Shown: positions 1-11,970, numbered from the stretch's first letter. The stretch: DNA of 64,000 bases from Calendula officinalis (GCA_963853835.1 OY970824.1:1307001-1371000); one strand, 5' to 3'. Numbers and translations are program-made. Notes: generated by a model from the letters alone, not told the origin.

Positions 1-1328
1 GATTGTTGTTTCTTGTTTTTTTCTTCTTTCTACAAGTGTGATGTTTGTGTTGTTTTTTGAAATTGTTTGGTTATCTTGTATGAGATAGAACGTGCAATTT
101 TGGGTTACATAGAAGTGGTTATATTTAGTTATGTTATTGATCCTGGATGTTCTAAAATATCAGTTCTTGGTTTGGTTCTTAGTTGGTGTGGTCGCCATTT
201 AGAGCAGTGTTGTAAAAATTGGTCTAGGTGGTTGCCTAGGCGTTATCGGCGGCCACTTAGTAGTCGGTGCAATTTATCAGTTAAAATCGGTCAACGTCAA
301 CGAAAAGCAAACTTAAACAAATTTTAAAATTTAATTTTAAGGCATTTATTGACTAATTTAGTTGTGAAGTTATGGTTTTTGTTTTGAACATTGTAAAATT
401 TTTTACATAGTTATTCACTAATTAGTTATTTTGATTTTGTTAGGATATAGTTGATATTTATATAAAAGTAAATTTCTTTGTATTTTATGATACCTGCCTT
501 GAAACCGATTAATTGCTAGAAGGTGGTGGTAGTTTATGTGCTTGTTGTTTATCTACTTTATTGATCTTGTACATGAGTAGTTTTAGTGATGTATGCAAAA
601 TAAAAGTTCCGTACAATTTACCATTCTTATTAATTAAGTTTAGAAAAATTGATGGAGAAAATATTATAAGTCTATTCCGTTGACCAATTTAGACTTTTTA
701 ATTTATCCTAAATTAATAGATTTAGAATAACTATTAATGATTTTGACGGATACTTTGGTAGCGATTGAGTTATAGTAGCTAAAAAAGTACAAAAACCATT
801 TAATACCATAACTTTTTTCAATTTTATAGCAATCTATAGCTAGTTATTTTCTTTATTTGACCAATACAATTACACAGGACTAATGTCTAAGTTGTACCAA
901 ACTTTTATTTTGCTTTTTTGAGAAATATAAATAATAAATTACTCTTTTAATGAAAAAGGTAGCATTAATATATTCCTATAAACAGTCTCTCGATTTTCGT
1001 ATAAAGGTATAACTGTATGTATCTACATCTTCTATATTCACATTTAAAGCGATTGTAGATATATAAATAGAGGGGGATCAAAAAGCACATAAGATTTTGG
1101 TACCGACGATGGTCGGTGGTCAACAGGAGTTTGGTCCGCATAGTCACGGGTTAGTTGTTTGGTCATGAACTCCGTGATTTTTATAATATGTGCTCAAGGG
1201 ATATATCATAATAATGTTAAATATCTTTTATGTCACTTCATTTAATTCATCAAAAATCTTCATTTTTAATTATGATAAGAGTAAAATCGGTATATGACAA
1301 AAGTTTTAATGACTTATATATATTATTT
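1..1328. other. AT-rich intergenic DNA, no gene seen
   Basis: No reading frame here looks like a protein. The short frames at 67-327 (+) and 965-1147 (-) have no recognisable motif. A GC-richer patch at about 220-305 (CTAGGTGG, CCTAGGCG, CGGTCAACGTC) resembles the interior of a decayed hAT-type MITE, but no ends could be identified. Confidence 0.5.
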
Positions 1329-1534
1329 GGGTTTTTCTAACATGTGCCCCCTAGGCACATGTTAGGGTGCATTAATGAAATCCAAAATTTCTAAAATTAT
1401 AGCAATAAACATTAATAAAGTCAAATTTTAGTGGTTTTAGGTAATGCATTAAATGATTTTTGTGTTATTTTTGGAAGATTAAAGTTCATTAATACACTCT
1501 AACATATGCCTAGGGGCACATGTTAGAAAAATCC
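1329..1534. mobile_element. Mutator-type MITE, copy 1 (TSD ATATTATTT)
   Basis: Terminal inverted repeats GGGTTTTTCTAACATG and GGATTTTTCTAACATG (right end read in reverse) bound 206 bp. A perfect 9 bp duplication, ATATTATTT, lies at 1320-1328 and 1535-1543; a 9 bp duplication is the hallmark of Mutator-like elements. Each terminus is itself a hairpin: CTAACATGTGCC, then CCTAGG, then GGCACATGTTAG. A second copy of the same length lies at 63657-63862. No coding capacity. Confidence 0.85.
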
Positions 1535-2234
1535 ATATTATTTTACTTTAATTAAGAAAATTTAATTATTTTAAATATTCAGATACAACACACATTAGCA
1601 AAATCCCAAGAATACACAAAATAAATACTACATATGCATTATTTCTATCGGTATATTGATTGTTGCATTTAGTAATATGAAATAAGGAAGAGTTTTACTA
1701 ACGTGTCTTCTAGAACATACATTAAGTAGAATTTAATGAAATAATTATTTCCAATCAAAAAGAAAAATATATTTAATGTATCTTCTGAAATAAGATTAAT
1801 TAAAATTTATTAATTTTATTTGATACATATTTATGTGATAATTGTTTTATTACATTCACGCTCATACATGCACTTAGAATATACGTTAGAATCTAAGTAA
1901 ATCAGGAAATATATTATTAAATCTTTATAACTCATTCCAATTACATTTAACATAGATCAAATATCACACGATCCATGATAATAAAAGTCAAATCACCATT
2001 AAAAATAAGTCAAAATCTTAGTTATGAGAATAATTAAATACAATATTTATATTCACACATAGAATACAAAAACAAACACTATAAATTTGTTTTTTTTCTT
2101 TCTCACACCATCATCTTGAAAAATATATAGACACACAAATTAAGAAAAATTAGCAAGAGCAGAAAACTCAATCACACACACAAAACACCATCATCTTCAT
2201 CGATATACACACAGTTAAAGGCGTTACATATGCA
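1535..2234 (+). promoter_or_regulatory. Upstream region and 5' leader of the PUB9-like gene
   Basis: AT-rich DNA leading to the U-box gene. A TATA-like ACTATAAATT sits at 2088-2097, followed by a CA-rich leader (ACACACA, CACCATCATC) at about 2100-2220, the usual look of a plant 5' UTR. No other gene is visible. The start of transcription is inferred, not seen. Confidence 0.4.
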
Positions 2235-4067
2235 ATGCCAAAAAGTGGGGTTTTAGAAAGAGATCCATCTCAAAACCTGAAGAAGGAATTACAGAGACTT
2301 GTTAAAGAAATTGTTGAAGATTCAAACGGATTTGGGTTTGAATTTACAGAATATATTGATCGAGCTACACAAACTTTGCAGGATTTAAAGGAATTAAAAT
2401 CATCTTCTTTCAAGAAACTCGATAAAACGACGTCGTGCCCTCAAGAATTTTATTGCCCTTTATCTAAAGAAATCATGAGAGACCCTGTTGTCATCTCCAC
2501 CGGAAAGGTAATTTCTTTAATAAATTATTTATGGGTTTTTAAAATTATATTTTAATTCAGTGTTTATGTTTGTGTTCTTGATGAATTGCGTTAGCTTTTT
2601 ATTAAATCTTCATTAGCTGTATATATTTATGGAAATTAAGTGAAGGATTCGGTTCAGAGGACGATTTTAATCGGTTGCATGGCTTCAAGTTTCGGTTATT
2701 TTGTTGGGTTTTATGTTAATTAGGTTACATTATCTTATTTTGTAAGGGTTTTGTTAAAGACTCTATTTTAAATACATAATAAATTGTATATTAATTTATA
2801 AAAAAAGTTATTCATTTTTGTACAAACACGTCAAACAACTGTTGTGGTAGATGACTTAAAAGATGTGGTATGAAAATTATCTTTTTTATAAAAATGGTTA
2901 TAAATTGATGTACAGGTTTCTAATACATATTAACAATTTAATTGTTATAATATTTCATTTTTTAATGGGGTTTCTGTTAATTTGCAGACATTTGATAGAA
3001 CATCAATCCAAAAATGGTTAAAAGCAGGAAACAAAACATGCCCAAGAACACAAGAAGTTCTTACCCACACGGTTTTAACCCCGAATCATTTTGTTCGAGA
3101 TACGATCACACAATGGTGCAAGAATCAAGGGGTTCGGTTTCCGGGTCAACTCCAAAACCCGGATGAAAACGGGTTACCCGAATCCGATCACAATCTTTTC
3201 CCATCACTTCTCAAGAAACTATCATCACGAAACATGACCGAAACGAAAGAAGCTGCAAAAACGTTACGCTCGTTAACTAAAAGAATCCCATCTTTTCGTT
3301 CGTTTTTTGGCGAGAAAACGGATTCCATACCTCAATTACTAACCCCGTTATCCGGGATCAAAACCGAAATCGACCCCGATCTCCAAGAAGATTTGATCAC
3401 GACACTTTTGAATCTATCGATTCACGATAGTAACAAAAAAGTTGTGGCGGAAACACCGATTGTGATTCCGACTTTATTAGACGCGTTAAGATCGGGAACG
3501 ATTGAAACTAGAAGTAATGCGGCTGCAACCCTTTTCACGTTATCCGCACTCGATTCAAATAAATCGGTTATCGGTAAAGCGGGCGGTTTAAGACCGCTTA
3601 TTGATCTTCTAGAAGAAGGACACACATCGGCAATAAAAGATGCGGCTTCCGCGATTTTTAGCTTGTGTATAATTGACCAAAATAAAAGTAGAGCGATACG
3701 AGATGGTGCAATAAGCGTGCTTTTAAAAAAGGTTAACGAAAACGTTCAAGTGGATGAATTATTAGCGATTCTTGCTATGCTTTCGAGTAATCAACGGGCG
3801 GTTGATGAAATGTGTGATCTTGGTGCGGTTTCTTGTTTATTTTCATTGATGAAAGAGACAAAATGTGCACGAATTAAGGAGAATTGTATTGTGATTCTTT
3901 ATGCTATATGTTATAGTGACCGAACAAAATGGAAGCAAATGCGAGAAGAAAGTGTTTACGGGACGTTATCTCAACTTGCAGAAAACGGGACTTCACGGGC
4001 GAAAAGAAAAGCAAACGGGATTCTTGATCGGATTAATAGACCGATTAATCTCACACATACCGCTTAA
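2235..4067 (+). CDS. PUB9: U-box/ARM-repeat E3 ubiquitin ligase, PUB9-like
   Basis: Two exons, 2235-2507 and 2988-4067, joined in phase 0 by a GT-AG intron, give about 450 residues; Arabidopsis PUB9 is of similar size. The ATG at 2235 is the first in frame. The U-box covers about residues 67-141 (CPQEFYCPLSKEI, MRDPVV, then TFDRTSIQKWL, CPRTQ, LTPN) and is the surface that recruits E2 enzymes. The intron cuts the U-box just after STGK. The C-terminal two thirds are armadillo repeats (TTLLNLSIHD, RSNAAATLFTLSALDSNK, IKDAASAIFSLC), which bind substrates or receptor kinases in this family. The protein ends in NLTHTA, as I recall for PUB9. The family acts in the cytosol or nucleus in hormone and stress signalling; the substrate here is unknown. 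It lies convergent with the CHIP gene. Confidence 0.93.
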
Positions 4068-4916
4068 GCGTTATGGGTTTTGAAAGAAATATGTAAATCT
4101 ATCATATATTAGGGTTTTATGAGTTCTTTTCTCTTGCTACATATAAGCTTTGACTTTTTGGTCAACGCTAAGTTTGACCTCAAGTTTTGTAGATTCTTGC
4201 TCATGGTTTACAAGTTAATAATGTGAATAGCTGTTTAGGACTTGAATACTATCACAAATGATGATCAAAACATTTTTTCCCCTAACTTCATTGCAATAAC
4301 TTAGTTGACAATATTAACATGTCGGATGTCAATTTAGTAATTATACTAAAATGTTTAACTTTTGAAATGAGAGTGTAATTGTTGATATTATTGAGACAGG
4401 ATTGAAAGTAGAGGGCCAAAATAAGAAGAATGTGCCCCTAATCAATGGGGCCAACGTGCCTCTCGTGTGATGGATGTAACATATTTTTTAGTGGTCCACT
4501 TAGCACCCACATCATCTATTTTGTAGCCTAATTAGAAGGTGTTCTTCAAAGACATGTGGTTACTAATTCAAGTCCTGATGTGAAAAATTAAAAATATGAT
4601 ATAAATTTAGTAGTTTAAAAGGTATGTATGTTCTGTTGTTGGAAAAATCACATATATTTCATTCCTCTACCTGGTGGTAGAGAGATGGCTTCCAAGCTTA
4701 TACATATACATATTCATTACTTACTAACATAATACCCAAAAAAAAAAAAAAAAAAAAAAACCAAGGTTTAAAATCCATAATGAAACTGTACAATAAATGA
4801 ATGCATCACAACCAAATTTTCAGGATGCATGAAGAACAATAATCTCTAGCAAATCCCTTGTATTTACCACCAAACACAATATGTACATATACAGATTTGG
4901 ATTATTAATATTATAT
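4068..4916. other. Convergent 3' intergenic region, PUB9 to CHIP
   Basis: It holds the 3' ends of two convergent genes. A poly-A tract of about 20 bases lies near 4740-4760. No other gene or complete mobile element is seen. Confidence 0.5.
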
Positions 4917-7283
4917 TTAATCCATCTTATATGCCCAACCGTGTTTTTCCAAAAATGCTCCCACTGCTTCTTTAATTGCCAAATTTGGGACTAACTGTAA
5001 TGGGAAAAGTGTTTCCCGTGTAACTGGATCAAACTTCCCCACCTATCGGAATTCATATTTAGGATTGATAAGAGTTTCAAGGACATGGATACTTTTTTGA
5101 AGTGGAAAACAGGTGGGTCGAGTGATGGGTCAAGTATTCGTAGCGGATCATCACGAAATGCTTTTTGTCCAATGTTTCAAATTTTGTATAAATGATTTGC
5201 GTGTGTATATGATATAAAAAAGATCTTATTTTAATAATAAGTAATTTCTTGAATAATATGACTAACATAATAAAATAACCTTTTGAAAAAAATGATTTAG
5301 GAGGGTTCGACCCATTTGTAATGTTTCACTTTTTAACTTCTTTTTAAACTTTGCCCGTTTGACCTGTTAGAAATTGAACATGACCCGAATCAACCCATTT
5401 AAAATTTAATGATGGTTGACTATTGTTATTTTTTCTTTTTGTTTTACGAAAATAGACATTTTGACATAAAAAGTCAACGTCATACCAAGGGTAATTAAAA
5501 AGAAGTGGAAAAATAATAAAATATAAATACCTTTTCTAGATGATCAAGAATGACAGCTCTTTCATAAGTCAAACCACTTGGAGTGATAACAGGATCACGA
5601 AATATATCAAGTGTTATTTTGCAGCAAAGATAATCTGGAATCTGAAATTTCACAGCATAAAACATAACATGTGTTTTGACTTTTGACTAATTGACTTTTA
5701 ATTTAAAAAATTATAAATTTAAAACGAAAACTCACATCTGTTGGTGTGTCAGCTTCTGTAGCTTTGTTGAATACCAGTTTCAGAGCAGCTAATTGTTCTA
5801 AAGTAGAATCAGTAACCGTAACTTCATCATGTAAATGTTTTTCTTTAAGAGCAGTCTCACAAGATTCTCTATAAAATATACATAATTACAAACGTTAATG
5901 AATAAAACATTTTTTTTAAAGATATTAAATAATTTAAAAGGAAAAATACTGGAGTTTTTGTAAATCCCAGGATCGTTTGGCGGAATCACGTTCCCACTCG
6001 TGAAATTTGGCAGTTGCCAATTCCTGCCATATTTCTTCCACCATGTAACTATTAGGGTGTGCACCTCTCCCGAGATCCAAAGCCTGCAAACAGGATTTTT
6101 CTAGGTAAATTGTACAGGTGGCACTTTTGGCCCATTTACTTATTATGAACGGGCAGATTTCGTTGTGACAATTTAGGGAAAAATGCATTGCATAATATAC
6201 AATATATATGTATACTAAAGTAAATTATTACCCTTTGTAATGCTTTTATCCCTTCAGCATATTTTTCCCTTAGTAGTAGTGCACGCCCTAACATGTAATG
6301 ACCCTGCAATTTCACAAGTTTTTCACTTTGTTAGCAATCATGATTCTGATATGGAAGAGAGTTGTGCCACATCATCATGTAAGGTAGTTCACTCATCACT
6401 GTGTTTGCAATCAAAGTACAAATCAGTCTACTAATATCAAACATAACTTAAGTTGTAACATGACTTCACTGGCATAATTGATAATTCTTCAACATTATAT
6501 TGAAGAGGAAGATGTCACTGAATTTGTCAATTATATAGAATTATAATTAAAGCATTTGCACAAAAGGTAAGGTCCGAAAGTTCATAAAATAAATTGTTTG
6601 CTTCGTTAAGTACATTCTCAAATAGAATCATTAAATTTTCATCCTTGACAAATAATCAAGAGTTGCAAAAATGTGTAATATGAATTAACCAAGAAAATAA
6701 GGTAATTAGACCTTGACAGATTTATTATCAAGCTGAACAGCCTTCAGACAGTCCTCCTCAACTCTTGCCCAATCACTATACACACAAATACATAATAAAC
6801 AAAATACAAAATTAGTCACTATCAACTCCAAAATTGAAGTTGCAGTTTGACAATTGATGCCAAAAGTAGTCATTATCAACTCCAAAATTGATATGAATTC
6901 TGAACATTTACGAACGATATTCAATTCAATTTCGCATTTAGTAGGTATATGTTTGAACAAACCCTAACTGACACATACAAACATTTATAGGAGAGTACAT
7001 CAGATACATACTCGCGCTTGCTGTGGCATAAAGCTCGATTAGTCCAATAAACTGGAATATTAGGGCACAACGTGATCGCCTGGAAATTAAAAAAAAAATG
7101 ACGACATTTCATCAAACAGGTTATGGTCATGAATTAAGTTAAGGCTTATAACAATTCAATTGTGAGAAATACCTCGGTGTAAGCATCGATTGCAGCACCG
7201 AATCTATTCTTTTTGAAATACAGATTACCGTTTTCCTTTAGTCGTTCTGCTTGTACGGCTGCCGAAATCACGCCCTTCACCAT
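4917..7283 (-). CDS. CHIP: E3 ubiquitin ligase CHIP (TPR plus U-box)
   Basis: Eight exons read from the minus strand: 7173-7283, 7012-7079, 6712-6775, 6232-6303, 5950-6083, 5736-5868, 5531-5641, 4917-5042. All have GT-AG borders and consistent phase and give about 272 residues (Arabidopsis CHIP is 278). Three TPR motifs cover about residues 11-110 (AERLKENGNLYFKKNRFGAA, YWTNRALCHSKR, GHYMLGRALLL) and bind the EEVD tails of Hsp70 and Hsp90. A charged helical linker follows (LDLGRG, YMVEEIWQELA). The U-box is at about 195-268 (IPDYLCCKITLDIFRDPV, PSGLTYER, GKFDPVTRE, LVPNLAIKEAV). CHIP ubiquitinates misfolded chaperone clients in the cytosol and, in plants, plastid precursors. The U-box is intact, so the gene looks functional. 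Intron 7 carries a degenerate GACCCG/CCCGTTTGACC stretch. Confidence 0.95.
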
Positions 7284-7502
7284 TACCGATCTGGTTATGT
7301 GAGTATTTTGTTTTGTCTCCGAGTGGCGACGGCGATCGGCGGATGGTAAAATCGGTGGAGGAGGATGGTTCTAGATCGCCGTCGAAGACTCAGGCCCGTC
7401 AACGATTGTGCGAGACCACAAAACGAAGAAGGCGATGGTTAAATGTTAATTCAAGATGTTATAAGTTGCAACTATCAATTAGATATTTTTTGGAAAAAAC
7501 TA

Positions 7503-7766
7503 CTCCCTCCGTCTCATAAAAAAGTTCTCATTTCTAACAAAACTTTTGTCCCACAAAAAATTTCCTATTTCTCACATTTGATGGGCTCCACATAATAAAA
7601 TATTATTATTCTTAAGGACCCCACTACTAATATCCACTAACTATCATTCTCTCTCCAATCAAACCTTATATTTTAATCAAAATTAATACCAATGACCCCA
7701 CCACTAACTACCACCTAAAAACTTGTGCCAAGATAAAATGAGAACTTTTTTGTGGGACGGAGGGAG
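7503..7766. mobile_element. Stowaway MITE (TSD TA)
   Basis: Terminal repeats CTCCCTCCGTCTCATAAA and, in reverse, CTCCCTCCGTCCCACAAA bound 264 bp and are flanked by TA at 7501-7502 and 7767-7768. This is the Tc1/mariner-derived Stowaway pattern. It sits about 220 bp upstream of the CHIP start codon, so it may lie in the CHIP promoter. Confidence 0.88.
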
Positions 7767-8508
7767 TATTAAAGATGATATACATTTTATTTGTGTTAGG
7801 TCAAGTAATTAAATTATTAGAAAAGGTGGACTAGAAGTTAATTTAAGATAAGTAATAATTCGAATAAATAATCAGTTTACTTCTGAGAACGAAATAGTTT
7901 TCTAGAGATTATGTCTCGATATCTATCGTTAGGAAATATTTACAAAATAACTAGAAGAGTTCAGAAATAACTGTCTCAATATCTATCGTTAGGAAATATT
8001 TACAAAATAACTAGAAGAGTTCAGAAATAACTACGTCGTGTATCATACTAGTAAAATTGAGTCAAAGCAGGAATATCTTTTTAAATAAGTATCTCTATGT
8101 ACACACCAAATATACTTTATAAAAGTTTTTGCAAAACAAATCCCTCTCCCTCGTTTAGCTCTTGTGCTATTTTATTTATTATATTGAATGACCGAAAAAC
8201 ACCCAACAATATTAAATGACTTGCTTTTTTCCATTAAATTATAGTTTTTGAGCAACAAGAACTACAAAGGAATGATGGCAACACGTTATTTACATGTGTG
8301 TTTGAACAATTTAAAATGATTCACATAGTGCAACTAAATATCAAACGAGACATATGAGATAAACCATCCTATAATCATTAAAATAAGAAATTCAACAAAA
8401 TTCATTTCATAAGTAACACAACCAACATGTTTTTCATGATTTTGAAAACAAAAACCATATAAATTCCAAAGTAACTGAAAATGCTTCAAGAAACAAAAGA
8501 CATGTTTA
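7767..8508. other. Intergenic DNA with a short tandem duplication
   Basis: No gene is seen. A perfect tandem duplication lies inside it and is listed separately. The remainder is AT-rich and includes the probable 3' UTR of the eL32 gene next to 8508. Confidence 0.45.
7921..8032. repeat. 60 bp tandem duplication
   Basis: The sequence from 7921 (ATCTATCGTTAGGAAATA...) recurs exactly 60 bases later from 7981. The copies agree for about 52 bases and then diverge after AGAAATAACT. The duplicated unit may start a few bases earlier (TGTCTC, with GAT or AAT). Confidence 0.85.
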
Positions 8509-9134
8509 CTACTCATCTTCCTGGCTACGCAACCTGGCTAACTTGTTGGTAACAACAACATCCAATTGTGCTGCACGCTCCACTATTTCCTTCCTTTTGC
8601 GAGTTGATACATTGTGTGCAATTTCAGCACAATATGTCCTGAAAAAATATATATATAATCCAATAACCATCTATCCAACTAAATAAAAAAAGTTCAAAAA
8701 TAATTAGTAAAAATGACAAATTTGTGATTTAAAAAATTATATACCTGTTGTGCATCATAAGAACTTCTAGCTCCTTAGCGTTGTGCACAACAAACTTCTT
8801 GAAACCGTTTGGCAAAAAGTGACGGGTTTTCTTGTCTGACCCGTATCCAATATTGGGCATAAGAGTCACACCTTTGAACTTTCTCCTCACACGGGAATCA
8901 ATACCCTTCGGTCTGCGCCAGTTTTCCTGTAACAAAATCATAATAAAACACATTAAATTAATGAGAAAAAACAATTGAAATGTTAAAAAAGAATGTAAAA
9001 CTGTAATGGTGAAAGTAGCAATAGTAAGTCAGTTTAAAATGTACCTTGACACATATTTTCCAATCGCTGTGTGGCCTCTTGAACTTCTTTACACGCTTTT
9101 TGACAATTTTCTTATCAAGCTTAGGAACCGCCAT
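8509..9134 (-). CDS. RPL32: 60S ribosomal protein eL32
   Basis: Three coding exons on the minus strand, 9045-9134, 8745-8926 and 8509-8638, give 133 residues, the usual length of plant eL32. The N terminus is basic (MAVPKLDKKIVKKRVKKF). The core has the family signature WRRPKGIDSRVRRKFKG, NIGYGSDKKTRHFLPNGF and MMHNRTYCAEIAHNVS, and the protein ends in LARLRSQEDE. It is a structural protein of the cytosolic large subunit. The ATG at 9134 opens directly into the conserved MAVP start. A further intron separates it from an upstream 5' UTR exon. Confidence 0.96.
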
Positions 9135-9982
9135 TACTTACTATAAATCAGTTATAAGAAGAAAAAAAAAATTTCAAGTGAGAAAAATGTAGTCAAATTC
9201 ATTATAACAATGAAAATTACATGTGCATAAACAATTGACAAATTAACATAGTCTAACTATTGAATTTGATATAAATAATCAATACTATCATTATTTAATC
9301 AAACTCTGTTAACAACCAAAAAGAGCAATCAACTTCTAGCTGATATACAAACTAGAAGTACTGTGAGCAACCAAAAACAATATACTATATCTACTAAATC
9401 GAGTCAACAAAGTAAATTAAGATTTAAGAACCAATTACCTATGATTAATCAAATTTCAGCTTGAAATTCGCTAACAGTCAAACAATAAATAAGAAAATTT
9501 TCGATGATAATACAATTGCAATAACACAAGTAAGAAATCAATTCTACGATTCATCATTTACAGATATTTCCACAAAATTCGCCTGATTGTATAGATAAAA
9601 TCATAAATTGCTTTCGAGCTCACTTGAAAACTACTAAAAGTAGCTGAAGATACACCACAGAGCATAAATCAACAGACAAAAATTAGAAATGCTGAAGAAG
9701 CGATATGAGCTTGAGTTTACTCAAATTTAACAGATTCAAATTTGCTATGATTTATACAACAAACAATTATAGATACATTAATTGCATATAAACATGATGA
9801 AAAGTATGAAAAACCTACTGATTTAGATGAAGCGGCGCAAAAAAAACTCGTTGCAGACAGGAGCCGTGAGGAAGAACAAAAGAAATGGAACCCTAGGGTT
9901 TATATACCATAAAGTCCATAACAGACGAACTCGTGATGTATAAATGGGCTGCTTGATAGATATCAGCCCAATTGTGGCCCAA
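9135..9982 (-). promoter_or_regulatory. eL32 5' UTR intron and site II/telo-box promoter
   Basis: On the minus strand a non-coding leader ends in CAGTAG followed by gtttttc (donor at 9813-9814), and an acceptor (TTTATAG) lies at about 9141, six bases before the ATG. This implies a roughly 670 bp 5' UTR intron. Upstream of the leader lie a telo-box AAACCCTA (9894-9901) and site II elements TGGGCC (9976-9981) and TGGGCT (9965-9970). Site II plus telo-box is the known promoter signature of plant ribosomal protein genes. The motifs are visible; the splice is inferred. Confidence 0.7.
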
Positions 9983-10725
9983 TTGACACTTTTGGTGGTC
10001 TTTCTTTTCTAATTTTACTAATGAAAATCATCAATATTATAAATTTAGATAAATATTTTTCGTTCAGAAAATAGTAAATGAGCAGTTGTTCGTGTTTACA
10101 TGGAAATCTTAGAGTGCTAAAATTGGGATTTTTATTTTACATTTTTTATTAATTCTTTCTCCTAATATCATACTTTCATTTTAACATATGTTTTGATCTA
10201 ATGAATATAAAAATAAGTAGAAACAAATGACAGAAAAAACAATACCATTACTCTTTTATCTTTGTTGCACCTATGACCTAACTTAGGTAATTTTAGTTCA
10301 TGCACGGCAGACAGGCAATTCCAAAGTTCAAAGCAAAGTTGCAAAAAGAAAAATAAAATATGGAAACATGCTAGCAAAAGACAATGTGTAGTTAACTTAT
10401 AGGTTTATAAATTTAGTTATTTGCTATTCGAGATTTATAATCAAAAACATTTTTGTTAAAGACGTAAGGATTAAGATAAGTTATATTTCTAGTTAATTCA
10501 TATTTAGAGTAAATTACCATCTAAATTCACTGCATTTTATATATATTGATTGAAAAAGTTTCAAAAAATTAAACTTACATATTTACCAAATTTATAATTC
10601 GTATTACTTTTCTTTGATACATTGAAACAACCTTGATTAATTTCGGGATTTAAAACGCTATTTATGTCTCCCTTTGCATCAACTTCCCACTCACCAAGTT
10701 TCTCCACCATACTCCACCGGAAACC
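9983..10725. other. Divergent intergenic region, eL32 to AIR12-like gene
   Basis: AT-rich DNA without a gene. It must contain the AIR12-like promoter; a TATA-like CTATTTATG lies near 10660 and a CT/CA-rich leader (CTTCCCACTCACC) follows. Nothing else is recognised. Confidence 0.4.
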
Positions 10726-11358
10726 ATGGCGTTTCTCCACCGACAACCACCGCTCTGTATCTTCCTACTAACATTGACACTTTCACTAACCTTACCGGTG
10801 CATTCTCTCAAATGTCCGTCACAGAAACTCACCGGTAACAATCTGTACACCAACTGCACCGATCTACCAACACTCAATGCATCTCTCCACTGGACTCACG
10901 TCGCCAAAACCTCCTCTCTCTCAATCGCATTCGTCGCACCTCCGGCGAAACCTAACGGATGGATCTCCTGGGCGATTAATCCAACGCAAACCGGCATGGC
11001 CGGTTCTCAAGCACTCGTCGCGTTCAAGGACTCAAACGGTTCGATGACGGTGAAGACGTATAACATCAGCTCGTATTCCTCCATTGTTGAAGGTAAGCTC
11101 TCGTTTGAAGTTTTGGATTCCAAAGCGGAGTATAGCGCCGGATCTATGAAGATCTATGCGACGGTGAAGCTACCGGAGGAAATGACGGAGGTAAATCATG
11201 TCTGGCAAGTCGGTGGTTCGGTTATGGACGGAAGGCCGGCGAAACATGAATTTCAGGCGGATAATTTGAAGGCGGTGGGGAAACTGCAACTGCAATTGGC
11301 GGAGAAGGTAATCGTCGGTAGTCCTACCATTGCTCCAAACCCTAAATGCTTTATATAG
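10726..11358 (+). CDS. AIR12: AIR12-like DOMON (DUF568) cytochrome b protein
   Basis: A single exon of 210 residues. An N-terminal signal peptide (CIFLLTLTLSLTLP) is followed by a DOMON domain with conserved Cys30 and Cys44. Met91 (QTGMAGSQALVAF) and His174 (GRPAKHEF) match the axial haem ligands known for AIR12. AIR12 proteins are apoplastic, plasma-membrane-attached b-type cytochromes that exchange electrons with ascorbate and superoxide. Oddity: the frame stops soon after the domain (PTIAPNPKCFI) and no hydrophobic GPI-signal tail is visible, although family members usually have one. A GAGAAG-gtaatc sequence near the end could act as a donor to an unseen exon. Otherwise this may be a secreted, unanchored form. 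It could also be called simply an auxin-induced-in-root-cultures-type protein. Confidence 0.88.
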   Translation: MAFLHRQPPLCIFLLTLTLSLTLPVHSLKCPSQKLTGNNLYTNCTDLPTLNASLHWTHVAKTSSLSIAFVAPPAKPNGWISWAINPTQTGMAGSQALVAFKDSNGSMTVKTYNISSYSSIVEGKLSFEVLDSKAEYSAGSMKIYATVKLPEEMTEVNHVWQVGGSVMDGRPAKHEFQADNLKAVGKLQLQLAEKVIVGSPTIAPNPKCFI

Positions 11359-11664
11359 TAGTAAGATAAGAATAATTATAACAAGTTTGTTATATTACTG
11401 TTAGTTGACTTTAAAGTTGTATTTAAGACGAGGATGTGATTATGAATATTTTATTTTTGTATGGATGTGATGGGTTGGACATGCATGCTTGAAGAATTTT
11501 TATGTGATTAGATTAATGGGATTGAATAGACATAAGTTTAAAATGCAAGTTATTAGCATGGCACATTGACATGAATACATGATAGAAATAATTTATTGTT
11601 TTTTATTAATACAATAAAGATGTCATCGGTCTCAAATGAGGATCTAAACACCCAAAAGTATATA
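11359..11664. other. 3' flank of the AIR12-like gene
   Basis: Probable 3' UTR and spacer, AT-rich, with no further coding sequence and no GPI-tail exon in any frame I could read. Confidence 0.4.
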
Positions 11665-11970
11665 CTTCCTCTGATTCAAAATAATTGCTACACTTTGGGT
11701 TTCACGATTTTTAAGTCAAAAGATTATAATGATGGCTAAATTAAATTGATTGAATGATTAGTGGATAATGTGTCTCAGACTTTTTGAATAAAGTGAGGTT
11801 AATAATGTTTAAAAGTAAAAAGTAAGGGTAAATGAGTCATTTCACTTTGTTAAAGTAGATAGTTAATGAGTGTAAGTCTTATTATTTTTTGCTAAATAAA
11901 ATTATTTTTTTAAAATGTAATACTTATATTGACTCACTTGTATAAGAAAAATGTAGCAAATAGAAAGAAG
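11665..11970. mobile_element. Stowaway-like MITE
   Basis: The left end CTTCCTCTGATTCAAAATAA and right end, in reverse, CTTCTTTCTATTTGCTAC are flanked by TA on both sides. The interior (AAGTGAGGTTAATAATG, AGTAAGGGTAAATGAG) matches the MITEs at 18067-18384, 36172-36484 and 44651-45288, so this is one family. Confidence 0.75.

Noticed and set aside
67..327. 86-residue frame near the window start
   Set aside because: No recognisable motif, and the GC-rich half looks like MITE interior.
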